DNA of 40,047 bases from an uncultured Oscillospiraceae bacterium (lineage in GTDB: Bacteria > Bacillota > Clostridia > Oscillospirales > Oscillospiraceae). The position numbers and the translations under genes were made by a program. Location: NCBI GenBank assembly GCA_910588105.1, contig CAJUQD010000022.1, positions 1-40,047 on the forward strand. Reading direction: 5' to 3'. The notes beneath the pieces were generated by a model that was given only the letters and a program-made list of their open reading frames with translations, was not told the DNA's origin and made no database searches. Below, piece by piece: positions 7,920 through 17,141 of this stretch (position 1 is its first letter; every line of letters begins with the position of its first letter).

Positions 7920-9170
7920 ATGAGTTACAACGAGGCAAAAGCCAAATACGCCGCCCTGGGGGTGGACGCGGACCGGGCCATCAAGGCGCTGAGCGCCATC
8001 CCCGTGTCCCTCCACTGCTGGCAGGGGGACGACGTGCGGGGGTTCGACACCGACCCCTCCAAGCCCCTCACCGGGGGCATCCAGACCACCGGGAACTACC
8101 CCGGCCGGGCCCGCACCCCGGAGGAGCTGATGGCCGACCTGGACGTGGTGCTCAAGCTGTGCCCCGGCCAAAAGAAGCTGAACCTCCACGCCAGCTACGC
8201 CATCTTCGAGGACGGAGAATGGGCCGACCGGGACAAGCTGGAACCCAGGCACTTCGCCAAGTGGGTGGAGTTTTGCAAAGCGCGGGGACTGGGCGCGGAC
8301 TTCAACCCCACCTTCTTCTCCCACCCCAAATGCGATCCGCTGACCCTTTCCTCTCCCAACGAGGAGACGAGGCGCTTCTGGATTGAGCACGGCAAAGCCT
8401 GTATCCGCATTTCCAGCTACTTGGCGAAGGAACTGGGCCAGCCCTGCGTCATGAACATCTGGACGGGGGACGGCTTCAAGGACATCCCCGGTGACCGCAT
8501 GGGGCCGCGCATCCGTTATCGGGAGTCCATCGACGAAATCCTCTCCGAGCCCTACGACTTCAAGCTGGTGAAGCCCTGCATTGAGTCCAAGGTGTTCGGC
8601 ATTGGGGTGGAGGCGTACACCGCGGGCAGCGCCGAGTTTGCCCTCTCCTACGCCGCGTTCAACAAGGACAAGTGCATCCCGCTGATGGACAATGGCCACT
8701 ACCACCCCACCGAGGTGGTCAGCGACAAAATCCCCGCCCTGCTGGCCTTTTTCCCCGAAATCGCCCTTCACGTCACCCGGCCCATCCGCTGGGATTCTGA
8801 CCACGTGGTGCTGTTCGACGATGAGACCCGCGAGATTTGCCGGGAGATCGTCCGCTGCGGCGCGGAGCGGGTGAACATCGCCCTGGACTACTTCGACGCG
8901 TCCATCAACCGGGTGGCGGCCTGGGCCACCGGGTTCCGCAATTTGCAGAAGGCCCTGCTGTCCGCCCTGCTCCAGCCGGCGGAGGAGGAAAAGCGGCTCC
9001 AGGAGGTTGGCGATTTCACCAAGCTCATGGTGCTCCAGGAGGAGCTGAAAACCGCGCCCTTCGGGGAGGTCTGGGACGAATACTGCCGCGTGTGCGGTGC
9101 GCCCGCCGACGGGGAGTGGTTCGGGGCCGTTGAGAAATACGAGGCTGACGTACTCAGCAAGAGAGGTTGA
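7920..9170 (+). CDS. L-rhamnose isomerase
   Basis: 416 residues, a metal-dependent aldose-ketose isomerase converting L-rhamnose to L-rhamnulose in the cytoplasm. Family blocks run the whole length: SLHCWQGDDV near the N-terminus, GNYPG, LNLHASYA, ADFNPTFFSHP, NIWTGDG, GVEAYTAGS, DNGHYHPTE and RPIRWDSDHVV. The ATG at 7920 has GGGAGG 6 bases upstream. An in-frame extension back to 7815 would translate the hairpin repeat and is not credible. Its stop overlaps the rhaD leader (TTGATTGCCATG). Confidence 0.96.
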   Translation: MSYNEAKAKYAALGVDADRAIKALSAIPVSLHCWQGDDVRGFDTDPSKPLTGGIQTTGNYPGRARTPEELMADLDVVLKLCPGQKKLNLHASYAIFEDGEWADRDKLEPRHFAKWVEFCKARGLGADFNPTFFSHPKCDPLTLSSPNEETRRFWIEHGKACIRISSYLAKELGQPCVMNIWTGDGFKDIPGDRMGPRIRYRESIDEILSEPYDFKLVKPCIESKVFGIGVEAYTAGSAEFALSYAAFNKDKCIPLMDNGHYHPTEVVSDKIPALLAFFPEIALHVTRPIRWDSDHVVLFDDETREICREIVRCGAERVNIALDYFDASINRVAAWATGFRNLQKALLSALLQPAEEEKRLQEVGDFTKLMVLQEELKTAPFGEVWDEYCRVCGAPADGEWFGAVEKYEADVLSKRG

Positions 9171-9175
9171 TTGCC

Positions 9176-9988
9176 ATGAAAAACATCTTAGAGGCGCCCT
9201 TTTTGATCGAAATGGTGCGTACCTGCACCAATATGTACGCCCACGGCTGGGACGAGCGCAACGGCGGCAATATCAGCTGGCTGCTGGACGAGGCCGACGT
9301 GTCCCAGTACCTGGACGTCGGCGCGGTGATCCGGGACATCCCCACCGGGTTTGAGGCCCCGGCGCTGGACGGGAAGTATTTCCTGGTGACGGGGACGGGC
9401 AAATATTTCAAGAACGTGCAGTATGATCCGGCGGACAACCTGGGCCTCATCCATATCACCGGCGGCGGCAGGAACGCCCAGCTTTTGTGGGGCTTTGCCG
9501 ACGGCGGCAAATTCACCTCCGAGTTCCCCGCCCACATGATGAGCCACGCCGCGCGCCTGTCCGTGGACCCGGCCAACCGCATCGTCATGCACTGCCACCC
9601 GGCTAACCTGCTGGCCATGACCTATGTCCACGACCTGGACAGCCGCTCCTTCACCCGGACGCTGTGGCAGATGTGCACCGAGTGCATTGTGGTGTTCCCC
9701 GAAGGGGTGAACGTGCTGCCCTGGATGCTGTGCGGCACCAATGAGATCGGCCAGGCCACGGCGCAGGAGATGAAGACCGCCCGGCTGGTGGTGTGGAGCC
9801 AGCACGGAATCTACGGCGCGGGCCGCGACCTGGACGAGACCTTTGGCCTCATTGAGACAGCGGAGAAGGCGGCGGAGATCTACATGAAAATCGCCCACCT
9901 GCCCCTGGTGAACACCATCACCGACGTGCAGCTCCACCTGATGGAGGAGCGCTTCGGTGTCAAGGGCCGGGAGGGCTGGCTGGACTGA
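9176..9988 (+). CDS. Rhamnulose-1-phosphate aldolase
   Basis: 270 residues, class II (zinc) aldolase splitting L-rhamnulose 1-phosphate into DHAP and L-lactaldehyde. Zinc-binding histidines are seen in MHCHPANLL and in SQHGIYGAG, and the active-site glutamate region in FTSEFPAHMMSH. The ATG at 9176 follows GAGAGG by 9 bases; the upstream TTG at 9167 overlaps the rhaA stop. Last gene of rhaBAD; no terminator is obvious directly after it, the nearest hairpin being at 10408. Confidence 0.95.
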   Translation: MKNILEAPFLIEMVRTCTNMYAHGWDERNGGNISWLLDEADVSQYLDVGAVIRDIPTGFEAPALDGKYFLVTGTGKYFKNVQYDPADNLGLIHITGGGRNAQLLWGFADGGKFTSEFPAHMMSHAARLSVDPANRIVMHCHPANLLAMTYVHDLDSRSFTRTLWQMCTECIVVFPEGVNVLPWMLCGTNEIGQATAQEMKTARLVVWSQHGIYGAGRDLDETFGLIETAEKAAEIYMKIAHLPLVNTITDVQLHLMEERFGVKGREGWLD

Positions 9989-10226
9989 GCATTCGCCCTT
10001 TAAGCCGCCGCAGTATCAAGATTTCCGGCCGGCGACGGCAGCACGCTCTATCTGGAAACGGAATGGATTCCCCTGCTTCTCGCGCTTCATCAAATTTATC
10101 ATTGTTTCGTGCGGGATGTTTTGTCCGTAAACAGACAGGGGGCATATATGACATGGGTGAAACAGACTGCGGGCTGGCCAACGCCTGTGCGGCTTTCCGT
10201 ATGGCTATGGAGGCGTATAAGGACGG

Positions 10227-10399
10227 CCCGGGCGCTGAATCCCGGGGATGTGGTGGCCATTCCCGCCGGGCTGAAGCACTGGCACGGCGCGGCCAAGGAC
10301 AGCTGGTTTTCCCACGTGGCCTTTGAGGCCCCCGGCGAGGGCTGTTCCACCGAGTGGTGCGGGCCGGTGGACGCGGGAGCGTACGATGCGCTGCCTTGA
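10227..10399 (+). pseudogene. Cupin-domain gene remnant
   Basis: Only the C-terminal 57 codons of a cupin protein are recognisable: ARALNPGDVVAIPAGLKHWHG and onward to the stop, typical of the small cupins fused to or paired with carboxymuconolactone decarboxylases. The sequence before 10227 does not continue the family in any frame. 9989-10226 otherwise holds no gene I can support. I read it as the tail of a deleted gene. Confidence 0.6.
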
Positions 10400-10407
10400 G
10401 GAAGACG

Positions 10408-10439
10408 AAGGGGGCGGACCCAATTGGGTCCGCCCCCTT
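10408..10439. terminator. Perfect 14-bp terminator hairpin
   Basis: 10408-10421 pairs with 10426-10439 around AATT. It separates the rhamnose region from the convergent YesL gene and may work in both directions. Confidence 0.75.
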
Positions 10440-10493
10440 TGACGCGCGGGAAAGAGCCGCCGTCTGGGTATGTTGACGATGCTCAGGTAAGCC

Positions 10494-11129
10494 CTAGGCC
10501 GGCTCGTCCCCATCTTGGCTGTCCCGCGGGGAATGCTTGCGGAACGCCCGCTCCGCGAAGAGGGAGTGGGCCAGCGCCAGCAGGCAGGGCAGGAAGAATA
10601 TGGGGAAGAGCAGCTGGACGCACAGGTGCTCGCACAGCAGCAGCAGGGCCGTCATGGCCAGGGTGGAGGGCAGGTGGGCGAACCAGAACTGAAAGGCGGT
10701 GCGGTTGAGCGCCCGGAAGGTGTACTCAAACCGGGAGACCAGCGGGAACAGCCAGCACAGCAGCCCCGCGGGGAGGACCATCAGGACCAGGTAGGCCATG
10801 GCCGGCACCACCATGGCCCTGGACTGGCGGGCCAGGACGGCGGCGATGCGGTAGCCCGCGTAGAGCAGGAGCAGCGCCGAGCCCCACGCCAGCCAGCACA
10901 GGGCGGCGGACTTGAATTCCCGGCGGAAGGTGCGGAAAAACCGGCGGTAGGGCCCGGGCTCGCCGCCCCGGACGCAGCGGGCGGCGGCGTCGTACAGCGC
11001 GGCGCAGGCGGGGCCCGCGGTGACCACCGGCAGGGAGCACAGCAGCCACAGCAGGCTCAGGCCCAGCACATCGGCCATTTTGTCAAAGCATTTCCAAAAG
11101 AAATTTTCCGGGTTGAAAATCTGGTTCAT
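10494..11129 (-). CDS. YesL family (DUF624) membrane protein
   Basis: 211 residues with about five hydrophobic segments and a conserved N-terminus (FWKCFDKMADVLGLSLLWLLCSLPVVTAGPA) typical of YesL. The family is found beside ABC sugar importers in Bacillota; its biochemical role is unknown. Its ATG overlaps the stop of the SGNH hydrolase gene (ATGA), so the two are co-translated. Confidence 0.85.
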   Translation of the reverse strand: MNQIFNPENFFWKCFDKMADVLGLSLLWLLCSLPVVTAGPACAALYDAAARCVRGGEPGPYRRFFRTFRREFKSAALCWLAWGSALLLLYAGYRIAAVLARQSRAMVVPAMAYLVLMVLPAGLLCWLFPLVSRFEYTFRALNRTAFQFWFAHLPSTLAMTALLLLCEHLCVQLLFPIFFLPCLLALAHSLFAERAFRKHSPRDSQDGDEPA

Positions 11130-11776
11130 AACAGCGTGGGGACCAGGCCGGCCAGAAGCTGGGCCAGCTGGGCGTGGCCGCGCCGGGTCAGGTGCATCCC
11201 GTCCACCCGGTTAAACTCACACTGCGCCGCGTCGACATAGTGGGCGCCCACCAGCCGGGCGGTTTTCTCCAGGTAGCCGGGCAGCTCCCGGGACTTTTCC
11301 AGGCAGCCCTTTCCCATAGGGATGCCGCACTCGCTGTCCTCCATCTCCGGCAGGATGGAGGGGGGGCAGACGATGAGGATGTTGGGGGCGCGCTCCCCCC
11401 AGCAGTCCACGCTCTGGGCCTTGCGGACCAGCCGTTCCATGCCAATGGCAATGCAGGCGGCGTTGGCCCCCAGCCGCTCCTTGGTGTCGTTGGTGCCCAG
11501 CATGATGATGAGCAGGTCCACCGCCTCGTGGCTCTTCAGCAGGGAGTAGAGGACGCCCAGCGCGTCCATGGACTCATGGAGGGGGTCGGGGAACACGGTG
11601 GTGCGGCCGCTCAGCCCCTCCTCCGTGACCAGACAGCCCTCCCCCAGAGCCTTTTGCAGCAGGCAGGTCCAGCGTTCGTCCTCGTTGAAGCGGATGCCGC
11701 CGTCGGCGCAGTCGGCTGGGTCGGCGCAGTAGCCGTGGGTGTTGGAGTCGCCGATACAGACGATGTGTTTTTTCAT
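11126..11776 (-). CDS. SGNH/GDSL family hydrolase (esterase)
   Basis: 216 residues. Block I (GDSNTHG) carries the nucleophilic serine, block II glycine is in EGLSGRTT, block III is LGTND, and block V is DGMHLTRRGH with the catalytic Asp and His. No signal peptide, so it acts in the cytoplasm, probably removing an O-acetyl or similar ester from an imported sugar. The ATG at 11776 has GGAGGT 6 bases upstream. It diverges from the epimerase gene. In the inferred sialic acid context it could be a sialate O-acetylesterase, but that is only suggested by position. Confidence 0.88.
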   Translation of the reverse strand: MKKHIVCIGDSNTHGYCADPADCADGGIRFNEDERWTCLLQKALGEGCLVTEEGLSGRTTVFPDPLHESMDALGVLYSLLKSHEAVDLLIIMLGTNDTKERLGANAACIAIGMERLVRKAQSVDCWGERAPNILIVCPPSILPEMEDSECGIPMGKGCLEKSRELPGYLEKTARLVGAHYVDAAQCEFNRVDGMHLTRRGHAQLAQLLAGLVPTLL

Positions 11777-11811
11777 GAAGAGACCTCCGTTCTCCAAACT
11801 GTGATGAGGCT

Positions 11812-11841
11812 ATGATACCATAGGCCGGGGGCGGCTGTCAC
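11812..11841 (-). promoter_or_regulatory. Promoter for the SGNH hydrolase-yesL pair
   Basis: On the minus strand GTGACA (11841-11836), an 18-base spacer and TATCAT (11817-11812). Confidence 0.45.
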
Positions 11842-11886
11842 GTCCTTTCGGCGAAAAATAGAAGAAATTTTCAAAAAATATAAGTC

Positions 11887-11915
11887 TTGAAAAATCCTGC
11901 CCGGAGTGGTACAAT
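11887..11915 (+). promoter_or_regulatory. Promoter for the AGE epimerase gene
   Basis: TTGAAA (11887-11892), a 17-base spacer and TACAAT (11910-11915). Transcription would begin near 11922, about 85 bases before the start codon. Confidence 0.7.
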
Positions 11916-12006
11916 GTGGATGCGGACTGTGGAAATCCAACAAGCCGCGGGGAAGAAAAACCATCTGCTTTGCGCGGAGCGCACAAAGGAAAGGACGGAG
12001 ATACCG

Positions 12007-13209
12007 ATGGACCGGGTAAAAATGGAACAGACCCGCCAATGGGTGCGGGATGAGCTGGACCGCTGCGCCGCCTTCTGGCTGGAGCACGGCATGGACAGGG
12101 AGCACGGCGGGGTTTACACCTGCCTGGACCGAACGGGGGAGATCTACTCCACCGACAAGAGCGTGTGGATGCAGGGGCGGTGCGGCTGGATTTTCGCCTT
12201 TTTGTGCCACACCTATGGCGTGAAGGAGGAGTGGCTGGAGGCCAGCCGGAGCTGCCTGGACTTCATGGAGGAGCACTGCATCAACCGCGCCGCGGGAGGG
12301 CGGATGTACTTCACCGTCACCGGGGACGGCAGGCCCCTGCGCCAGCGGCGCTATTACTTCTCCGAGGCGTTCTACGCCCTGGCCAACGCGGAATACTACG
12401 GCGTCACCGGCGAGGCCGTCCGGCTGGAGCGGGCCCGGCGGGCCTATGACCTCTACTGGGATCTGGGCCACGGCATGGCAGATCCCACGGGGCTGGGGCC
12501 CAAGACCATCCCGGAGACCCGGCAGGGCCGCTCCTTCGGCGGGCCCATGATTATCCTCAATGTCACCGGGGTGATGCTCCGGGTGGATCCGGAGCGGAAA
12601 GAGCTCTATGAGCAGCGGGCCCAGCAGTGCGTGGACGAAATGTTCCAATACCACGTGAAGCCCGAGCTGAAGTGCGTGCTGGAGAACGTGGATGTGGACG
12701 GAACCCCGCGGCTGTACTACACCGAGGGCCGCACCGTCAACCCCGGCCACGACATCGAGGGGGTGTGGTTCCTGCTGGAGCACGCCAAGCGCACCGGGGA
12801 CAAGGCGCTGGTGGACAAGGCCGCCCAGATTTTCGACTGGGCCATCGGCATGGGCTGGGATCACGAGTACGGCGGGCTGCTCTACTTCACCGACTGCCTG
12901 GGCAAGCCTCCCGAGGCCTATGAACACGACATGAAGCTGTGGTGGCCCCATAATGAGATCCTCATCGCCTCCTCCATGCTCTACCGGGACACCGGGGAGG
13001 AAAAGTACCTGGACTGGTTCTACAAGACGGTGGATTACTGCAAGGCCCACTTTGCCGACCCGGAGTACGGCGAGTGGTACGGCTACCTGCGCCGGGACGG
13101 CCTGCCCACCATGCCGTCCACCAAGGGCTCCACCTTTAAAGGCCCCTTCCACGTGCCCCGTTCCCTCATCCTGGTGGATGGGATTTTGGGCGAACTGCTG
13201 GAAAAATGA
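12007..13209 (+). CDS. AGE family epimerase (N-acylglucosamine 2-epimerase-like)
   Basis: 400 residues, an (alpha/alpha)6-barrel sugar 2-epimerase. Family signatures include NPGHDIEGVWFLLEHA, KLWWPHNEILIA and the C-terminal FKGPFHVPRSL, with the catalytic histidines in the first two. In a NanA context it would interconvert N-acetylmannosamine and N-acetylglucosamine; cellobiose or mannose epimerases are related alternatives. The ATG at 12007 is preceded by GGACGGAG; upstream in-frame codons overlap the promoter and are rejected. Confidence 0.88.
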   Translation: MDRVKMEQTRQWVRDELDRCAAFWLEHGMDREHGGVYTCLDRTGEIYSTDKSVWMQGRCGWIFAFLCHTYGVKEEWLEASRSCLDFMEEHCINRAAGGRMYFTVTGDGRPLRQRRYYFSEAFYALANAEYYGVTGEAVRLERARRAYDLYWDLGHGMADPTGLGPKTIPETRQGRSFGGPMIILNVTGVMLRVDPERKELYEQRAQQCVDEMFQYHVKPELKCVLENVDVDGTPRLYYTEGRTVNPGHDIEGVWFLLEHAKRTGDKALVDKAAQIFDWAIGMGWDHEYGGLLYFTDCLGKPPEAYEHDMKLWWPHNEILIASSMLYRDTGEEKYLDWFYKTVDYCKAHFADPEYGEWYGYLRRDGLPTMPSTKGSTFKGPFHVPRSLILVDGILGELLEK

Positions 13210-13258
13210 AATTTTTTTCGGGCAGAAAAGAGAAGAAAAAATAATTTGCATAATCATA

Positions 13259-13287
13259 TTGACAACGGCTGGAAATCATTATACAAT
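13259..13287 (+). promoter_or_regulatory. Strong promoter for the ABC importer operon
   Basis: A perfect TTGACA (13259-13264), a 17-base spacer and TACAAT (13282-13287). The predicted 5' end begins with a short GC hairpin (GCCCGC 13298-13303 with 13312-13317), which could stabilise the mRNA. Confidence 0.8.
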
Positions 13288-13348
13288 CTGTACAAGAGCC
13301 CGCAGTGAGAAGCGGGCCGGAATTATTGAAAATGAGGAGGACATAAGA

Positions 13349-14710
13349 ATGAAGACGATTCGGAAGGCCCTCGCGCTGGTGCTGGCACTATGCATAGTGC
13401 TGACGCTCGCTGCCTGTTCCACAGGCAGCAAGGACCCTGATCCCACCAAGGCTCCCGACCCCACCAAGGCGCCCGAGCCCGCCCAGTCCGAGCCGGCCAA
13501 TGAGCCCGCCGGCCTGGCGGCCAATCTGGTTCTGGCCACCTATCCCGTGGGCAAGATGACCGACGAGGCCACTGTGAAGGCCCTCATCGCCGACTTCAAC
13601 GCCGTGTATCCCGACGTGAAGATCGACCTGGTCTACCTGGACTACACCAACGGCGACCAGACCGTCAACGGCATGATCGAGGCCAACAACGCCCCCGACC
13701 TGATCTTCGAGGGCCCCGAGCGCCTGGTGGCCAACTGGGGCGCCAAGGGCTACCTGGTGGATCTGAAGGACCTGATCCCCGCCGGTACTTATGACGTGAC
13801 CGTCGGTTCCTGCACCAACGCCGAGGGCGCTGTGTACGAGCTGCCCGTTTGCCAGACCGCCCACTGCATGGGCATCAACAAGGACCTGTTTACCCAGGCC
13901 GACGCCATGCAGTACATCAATGAGGATACCCATACCTGGAAGTCCACCTCCGACTTCCTGAAGGCCGTGGAGGCCGTTGCCGCCATCCATCCCAACGTGG
14001 GCGTGGTGTTCTGCGGCGGCCAGGGCGGCGACCAGGGCAACCGCGCCCTCGTCACCAACATGTACGGCGGCCACTACACCAACGATTCCTTCACCCGCTA
14101 CGAGGCCAACTGCGCCGAGAACGTCAAGGCCCTCCAGGCCCTGTATGACGTGAACGGCATCGAGTTCGACTCCGGCATCGTGGGCGGCGACGAGATCAAC
14201 CTGTTCTGCAACGGCACCCTGGCCATGGCCACCTGCTGGAACGTGGGCGCCGCCAAGAGCGACACCCAGGGCAAGACCGCCAACTTCGAGATCTTCCCCA
14301 TGGCCTTCCCCACCGAGTCCGGCGACCCTGTCCTCCAGGGCGGCATCTGGGGCTTCGGCATCTTTGACAACGGCGACGCCGCCAAGGTCGAGGCCGCCAA
14401 GGCCTTTGCCAAGTTCATGACCGAGGACGAGGCCCAGTACAAGAAGATCGTGGAGGCCACCGGCTACTGGGCGACCCGCGACGTGTCCGGCCTGTACGCC
14501 GGCGACGAGTACGAGGATCTGATGACCGAGTACGGCAAGCTGGTCCCCTTCATGGGCCCCTACTACCAGATTACCCTGGGCTGGCCCGAGGCCCGCACCG
14601 CCTGGTGGAACGCCCTGCAGCGCATCGGCAACGGCGGCGACGTCCAGACCGAGCTGGATGCCTTCGCGGCTGAGGCCAACGCGGCCGCCGAGGCTGCCGA
14701 GGCGGGCTGA
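13349..14710 (+). CDS. Extracellular solute-binding lipoprotein (ABC sugar importer)
   Basis: 453 residues. A signal peptide ends in the lipobox LAAC (Cys about residue 22), then a flexible spacer with repeated DPTKAP, then a family-1-type binding protein fold. The ATG at 13349 follows GAGGAGG by 8 bases. Codon choice is unusually uniform (GCC, AAG, GAC, ACC), marking a highly expressed gene. It leads the operon with two permeases; no ATPase is encoded here, so a shared MsmK-type ATPase must serve it. The substrate is inferred from the neighbours to be sialic acid or a related sugar. Confidence 0.92.
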   Translation: MKTIRKALALVLALCIVLTLAACSTGSKDPDPTKAPDPTKAPEPAQSEPANEPAGLAANLVLATYPVGKMTDEATVKALIADFNAVYPDVKIDLVYLDYTNGDQTVNGMIEANNAPDLIFEGPERLVANWGAKGYLVDLKDLIPAGTYDVTVGSCTNAEGAVYELPVCQTAHCMGINKDLFTQADAMQYINEDTHTWKSTSDFLKAVEAVAAIHPNVGVVFCGGQGGDQGNRALVTNMYGGHYTNDSFTRYEANCAENVKALQALYDVNGIEFDSGIVGGDEINLFCNGTLAMATCWNVGAAKSDTQGKTANFEIFPMAFPTESGDPVLQGGIWGFGIFDNGDAAKVEAAKAFAKFMTEDEAQYKKIVEATGYWATRDVSGLYAGDEYEDLMTEYGKLVPFMGPYYQITLGWPEARTAWWNALQRIGNGGDVQTELDAFAAEANAAAEAAEAG

Positions 14711-14750
14711 GCCTGCGGCGACTGAACCAAACCGGCATATAGGGTAACGC

Positions 14751-14784
14751 GCGCCCTCCCTGCGTTTAGGCGCTGGGAGGGCGC
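14751..14784 (+). terminator. Attenuator hairpin after the binding-protein gene
   Basis: A 10-bp perfect stem (14751-14760 with 14775-14784) followed by a pyrimidine-rich run, before the first permease. Such partial terminators commonly give the binding protein an excess over the permeases. Confidence 0.55.
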
Positions 14785-14819
14785 TTCCCTTTTCCAGAAC
14801 TAGAGAGGAGGTCTGTACC

Positions 14820-15731
14820 TTGGCAAAGTCCAAACCCGGCAGCATGAGCCGCGCCCTGGTGCGCCGCGAGACCATCTCCGGCTATCTGTTCCTGCTGCCC
14901 AGTCTGGTGTTTTTCCTGACCTTCGTGGTCTACCCCATGGTGATGTGCGTAATCACCAGCCTGACCAACGCCACCATGAGCGCCGGCGGCACCAGCGACT
15001 TCATCGGGCTGAAAAACTATGTAGACCTGTTCCAGGATAAAACCTTCCTGAAGGCCCTGGTGAACACCGTCATCATTGTGGTGGTGTCCGTCCCCACGGT
15101 GTGCGTGTTCTCCCTGTGGGTGGGCGCGCGGATCTACAACATGAAGAACTGGGCGTGTTCCGCCTTCCGCGTCATCTTCTACCTGCCCGTGGTCACCGGC
15201 TCCGTGGCCGTCACCGTGGTGTGGAAGTGGATTTATCACTACTACAACGGCGTTTTAAACTACGTGGGCACCAACCTGGGGCTGTGGGAGAAGAACATCA
15301 ACTGGCTGGGCAATTCCCAGTTTGCCCTGGGCTGCATCATCCTGATCCTGTTCACCACCTCGGTGGGCCAGCCCATCGTGCTGTACGTCTCCGCCCTGGG
15401 CAATGTGGACCAGACCCTGGTGGAGGCCGCCCAGGTGGACGGCGCCACCGACCTCCAGGTGTTCTGGCAGGTGAAGTGGCCCCAGATCATGCCCACCACC
15501 CTGTACATCCTGGTCATCACCACCATCAACAGCTTCCAGTGCTTCGCGCTGATCCAGCTGCTGACCTCCGGCGGGCCGGAACACGCCACGGACACGGTGA
15601 TGTACTATATCTACTACAGCGCGTTCACCCTGTACAAGTACGGCTACGCCAACGCCATGGGCGTGATCCTGGCCCTGTGCATTGCGGCGCTGTCTGCGGT
15701 CCAGTTCAAGCTGGCCAAGTCCGACAGCTGA
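14820..15731 (+). CDS. ABC sugar importer permease 1 (MalF/UgpA type)
   Basis: 303 residues with six predicted membrane helices. The cytoplasmic EAA loop (VEAAQVDGATDLQVFWQVKWP) is the ATPase contact site. It starts with TTG at 14820, supported by GAGGAGG 8 bases upstream. Encoded between the binding protein and the second permease. Confidence 0.93.
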   Translation: MAKSKPGSMSRALVRRETISGYLFLLPSLVFFLTFVVYPMVMCVITSLTNATMSAGGTSDFIGLKNYVDLFQDKTFLKALVNTVIIVVVSVPTVCVFSLWVGARIYNMKNWACSAFRVIFYLPVVTGSVAVTVVWKWIYHYYNGVLNYVGTNLGLWEKNINWLGNSQFALGCIILILFTTSVGQPIVLYVSALGNVDQTLVEAAQVDGATDLQVFWQVKWPQIMPTTLYILVITTINSFQCFALIQLLTSGGPEHATDTVMYYIYYSAFTLYKYGYANAMGVILALCIAALSAVQFKLAKSDS

Positions 15732-15745
15732 GGGGAGGGGAAGAT

Positions 15746-16678
15746 ATGAATACAGGCGTAAAGCGCACGTCCGTCTATCGGACCATCACCTTGATCCTTA
15801 TTATCGTCGTCGCGGCGGTCATTTTCCTCTTCCCCCTGTACTGGATTCTCACCGGCGCGTTCAAAACGCCCGCCTCCGTCAACAGCTCCACCCCCGAGTG
15901 GTGGCCCAGCGAGTGGACCATGCGCAACTTCGACGAGCTGTTCAGCAAGCGCAGCGCCCCCCTGTGGGAGCTGCACGTGCCGGGGAGCGAGTGGTTCACC
16001 TCCGATCACAGCCAGGTCGTGTTCTTCTCCGGGCCGGTGCTGCCCGCGGCCTTCCGCTGGCTCATCAACACGGTGTTCATGTCGGTGGCCGCCATGGTGC
16101 TCACCTGCGGCACCGCCGCCCTGGCCGGGTACGCCCTGGCCAAGAAGCGGTTCATCGGCCGGGCGGTGCTGTTCTCCCTCATCGTGTGCGCCATGGCCCT
16201 GCCCAAGCAGGTCATCCTCATCCCCCTGCTGCGGGAGATGGACGGCCTGCACCTGACCAATACCCTCTGGTCGGTGATTTACCCGGTGGTGGGCTGGCCC
16301 TTCGGCGTATTCCTGATGAAGCAGTTCGCTGAGGGCATCCCCGGCGAGATCCTGGAGGCCGCCCGCATCGACGGCGGCGGTGAGCTGAAGACCTTTACCA
16401 CCATCGTGTTCCCCATGATTAAGCCGGGCGTGGGCGCGCTGGCCATCTTCACCTTCATCAACACCTGGAACGACTACTTCATGCAGCTGCTCATGCTCAC
16501 CGGCACCAGCGTGCTGTCTATGCCCCTGGGCATCTCCAAGATGATGGGCGAGTTCGGGCAGGACTACGGCCTGCTCATGGCGGGCGCAGCGCTGGCCTCC
16601 GTCCCTATCATCATCGTGTTCCTGGTGTTCCAGAAGTACTTCACCAAGGGCATCACCATGGGCGCTGTGAAGGGGTGA
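15746..16678 (+). CDS. ABC sugar importer permease 2 (MalG/UgpE type)
   Basis: 310 residues, six membrane helices, and an EAA loop (LEAARIDGGGELKTFTTIVFP). The ATG at 15746 has GGGGAGGGG upstream. The periplasmic region after helix 1 is longer than usual for MalG-type permeases (about residues 40-100). The next gene begins 4 bases after its stop. Confidence 0.93.
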   Translation: MNTGVKRTSVYRTITLILIIVVAAVIFLFPLYWILTGAFKTPASVNSSTPEWWPSEWTMRNFDELFSKRSAPLWELHVPGSEWFTSDHSQVVFFSGPVLPAAFRWLINTVFMSVAAMVLTCGTAALAGYALAKKRFIGRAVLFSLIVCAMALPKQVILIPLLREMDGLHLTNTLWSVIYPVVGWPFGVFLMKQFAEGIPGEILEAARIDGGGELKTFTTIVFPMIKPGVGALAIFTFINTWNDYFMQLLMLTGTSVLSMPLGISKMMGEFGQDYGLLMAGAALASVPIIIVFLVFQKYFTKGITMGAVKG

Positions 16679-16682
16679 GCGT

Positions 16683-17138
16683 ATGATTCTCGCATCCAAT
16701 TCCACCGCCTTGGACTACCGGGGCATGCACCCCAACCTGGATCTGGCCCTGGAGCGCATCACGCCGGAATTCCTCTCCTCCCTGGGGGAGGAGAGAGTGG
16801 AGCTCAAGGGGGAGGAGGTCTATTGTACCAGGTTCACCTATGAGACCGTCCCGGAGGGTGAGGCGTTTTTCGAGGCCCACCGCCTCTACTTGGACATCCA
16901 CCTGATGCTGTCCGGCTCGGAGCGGGTGGAGATCGCCTCCCCCGCCGCGTTGGAGCAGTTTGGCTGCCAGGGGGACTTCTACGCCTACCGCGGACAGGGG
17001 CGGCACAGCCTGGTCCTGTCCCCCGGCGATTTCCTGGTGGTGTTCCCCGACGACGCCCACAAGATCAAAATGCGGGTGGACGGCCCTGAGACCGTGACCA
17101 AGGCGGTGTTTAAGGTCAAAATCAACGAAGGAGCATAA
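16683..17138 (+). CDS. YhcH/YjgK/YiaL family protein
   Basis: 151 residues, a cupin-like fold. Typical motifs are seen: EAHRLYLDIHLMLSGSERVE and the C-terminal FPDDAHKIKM. E. coli members include the sialic acid anomerase NanQ (YhcH) and relatives in other sugar pathways. Its position between the importer and a NanA-type lyase supports an anomerase role on the imported sugar. Confidence 0.85.
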   Translation: MILASNSTALDYRGMHPNLDLALERITPEFLSSLGEERVELKGEEVYCTRFTYETVPEGEAFFEAHRLYLDIHLMLSGSERVEIASPAALEQFGCQGDFYAYRGQGRHSLVLSPGDFLVVFPDDAHKIKMRVDGPETVTKAVFKVKINEGA

Positions 17139-17141
17139 CAT

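Noticed and set aside
13388..14875. 495-codon frame antisense to the binding protein
   Set aside because: Produced by strongly biased codon use on the other strand; Gly/Val/His repeats without a recognised domain.
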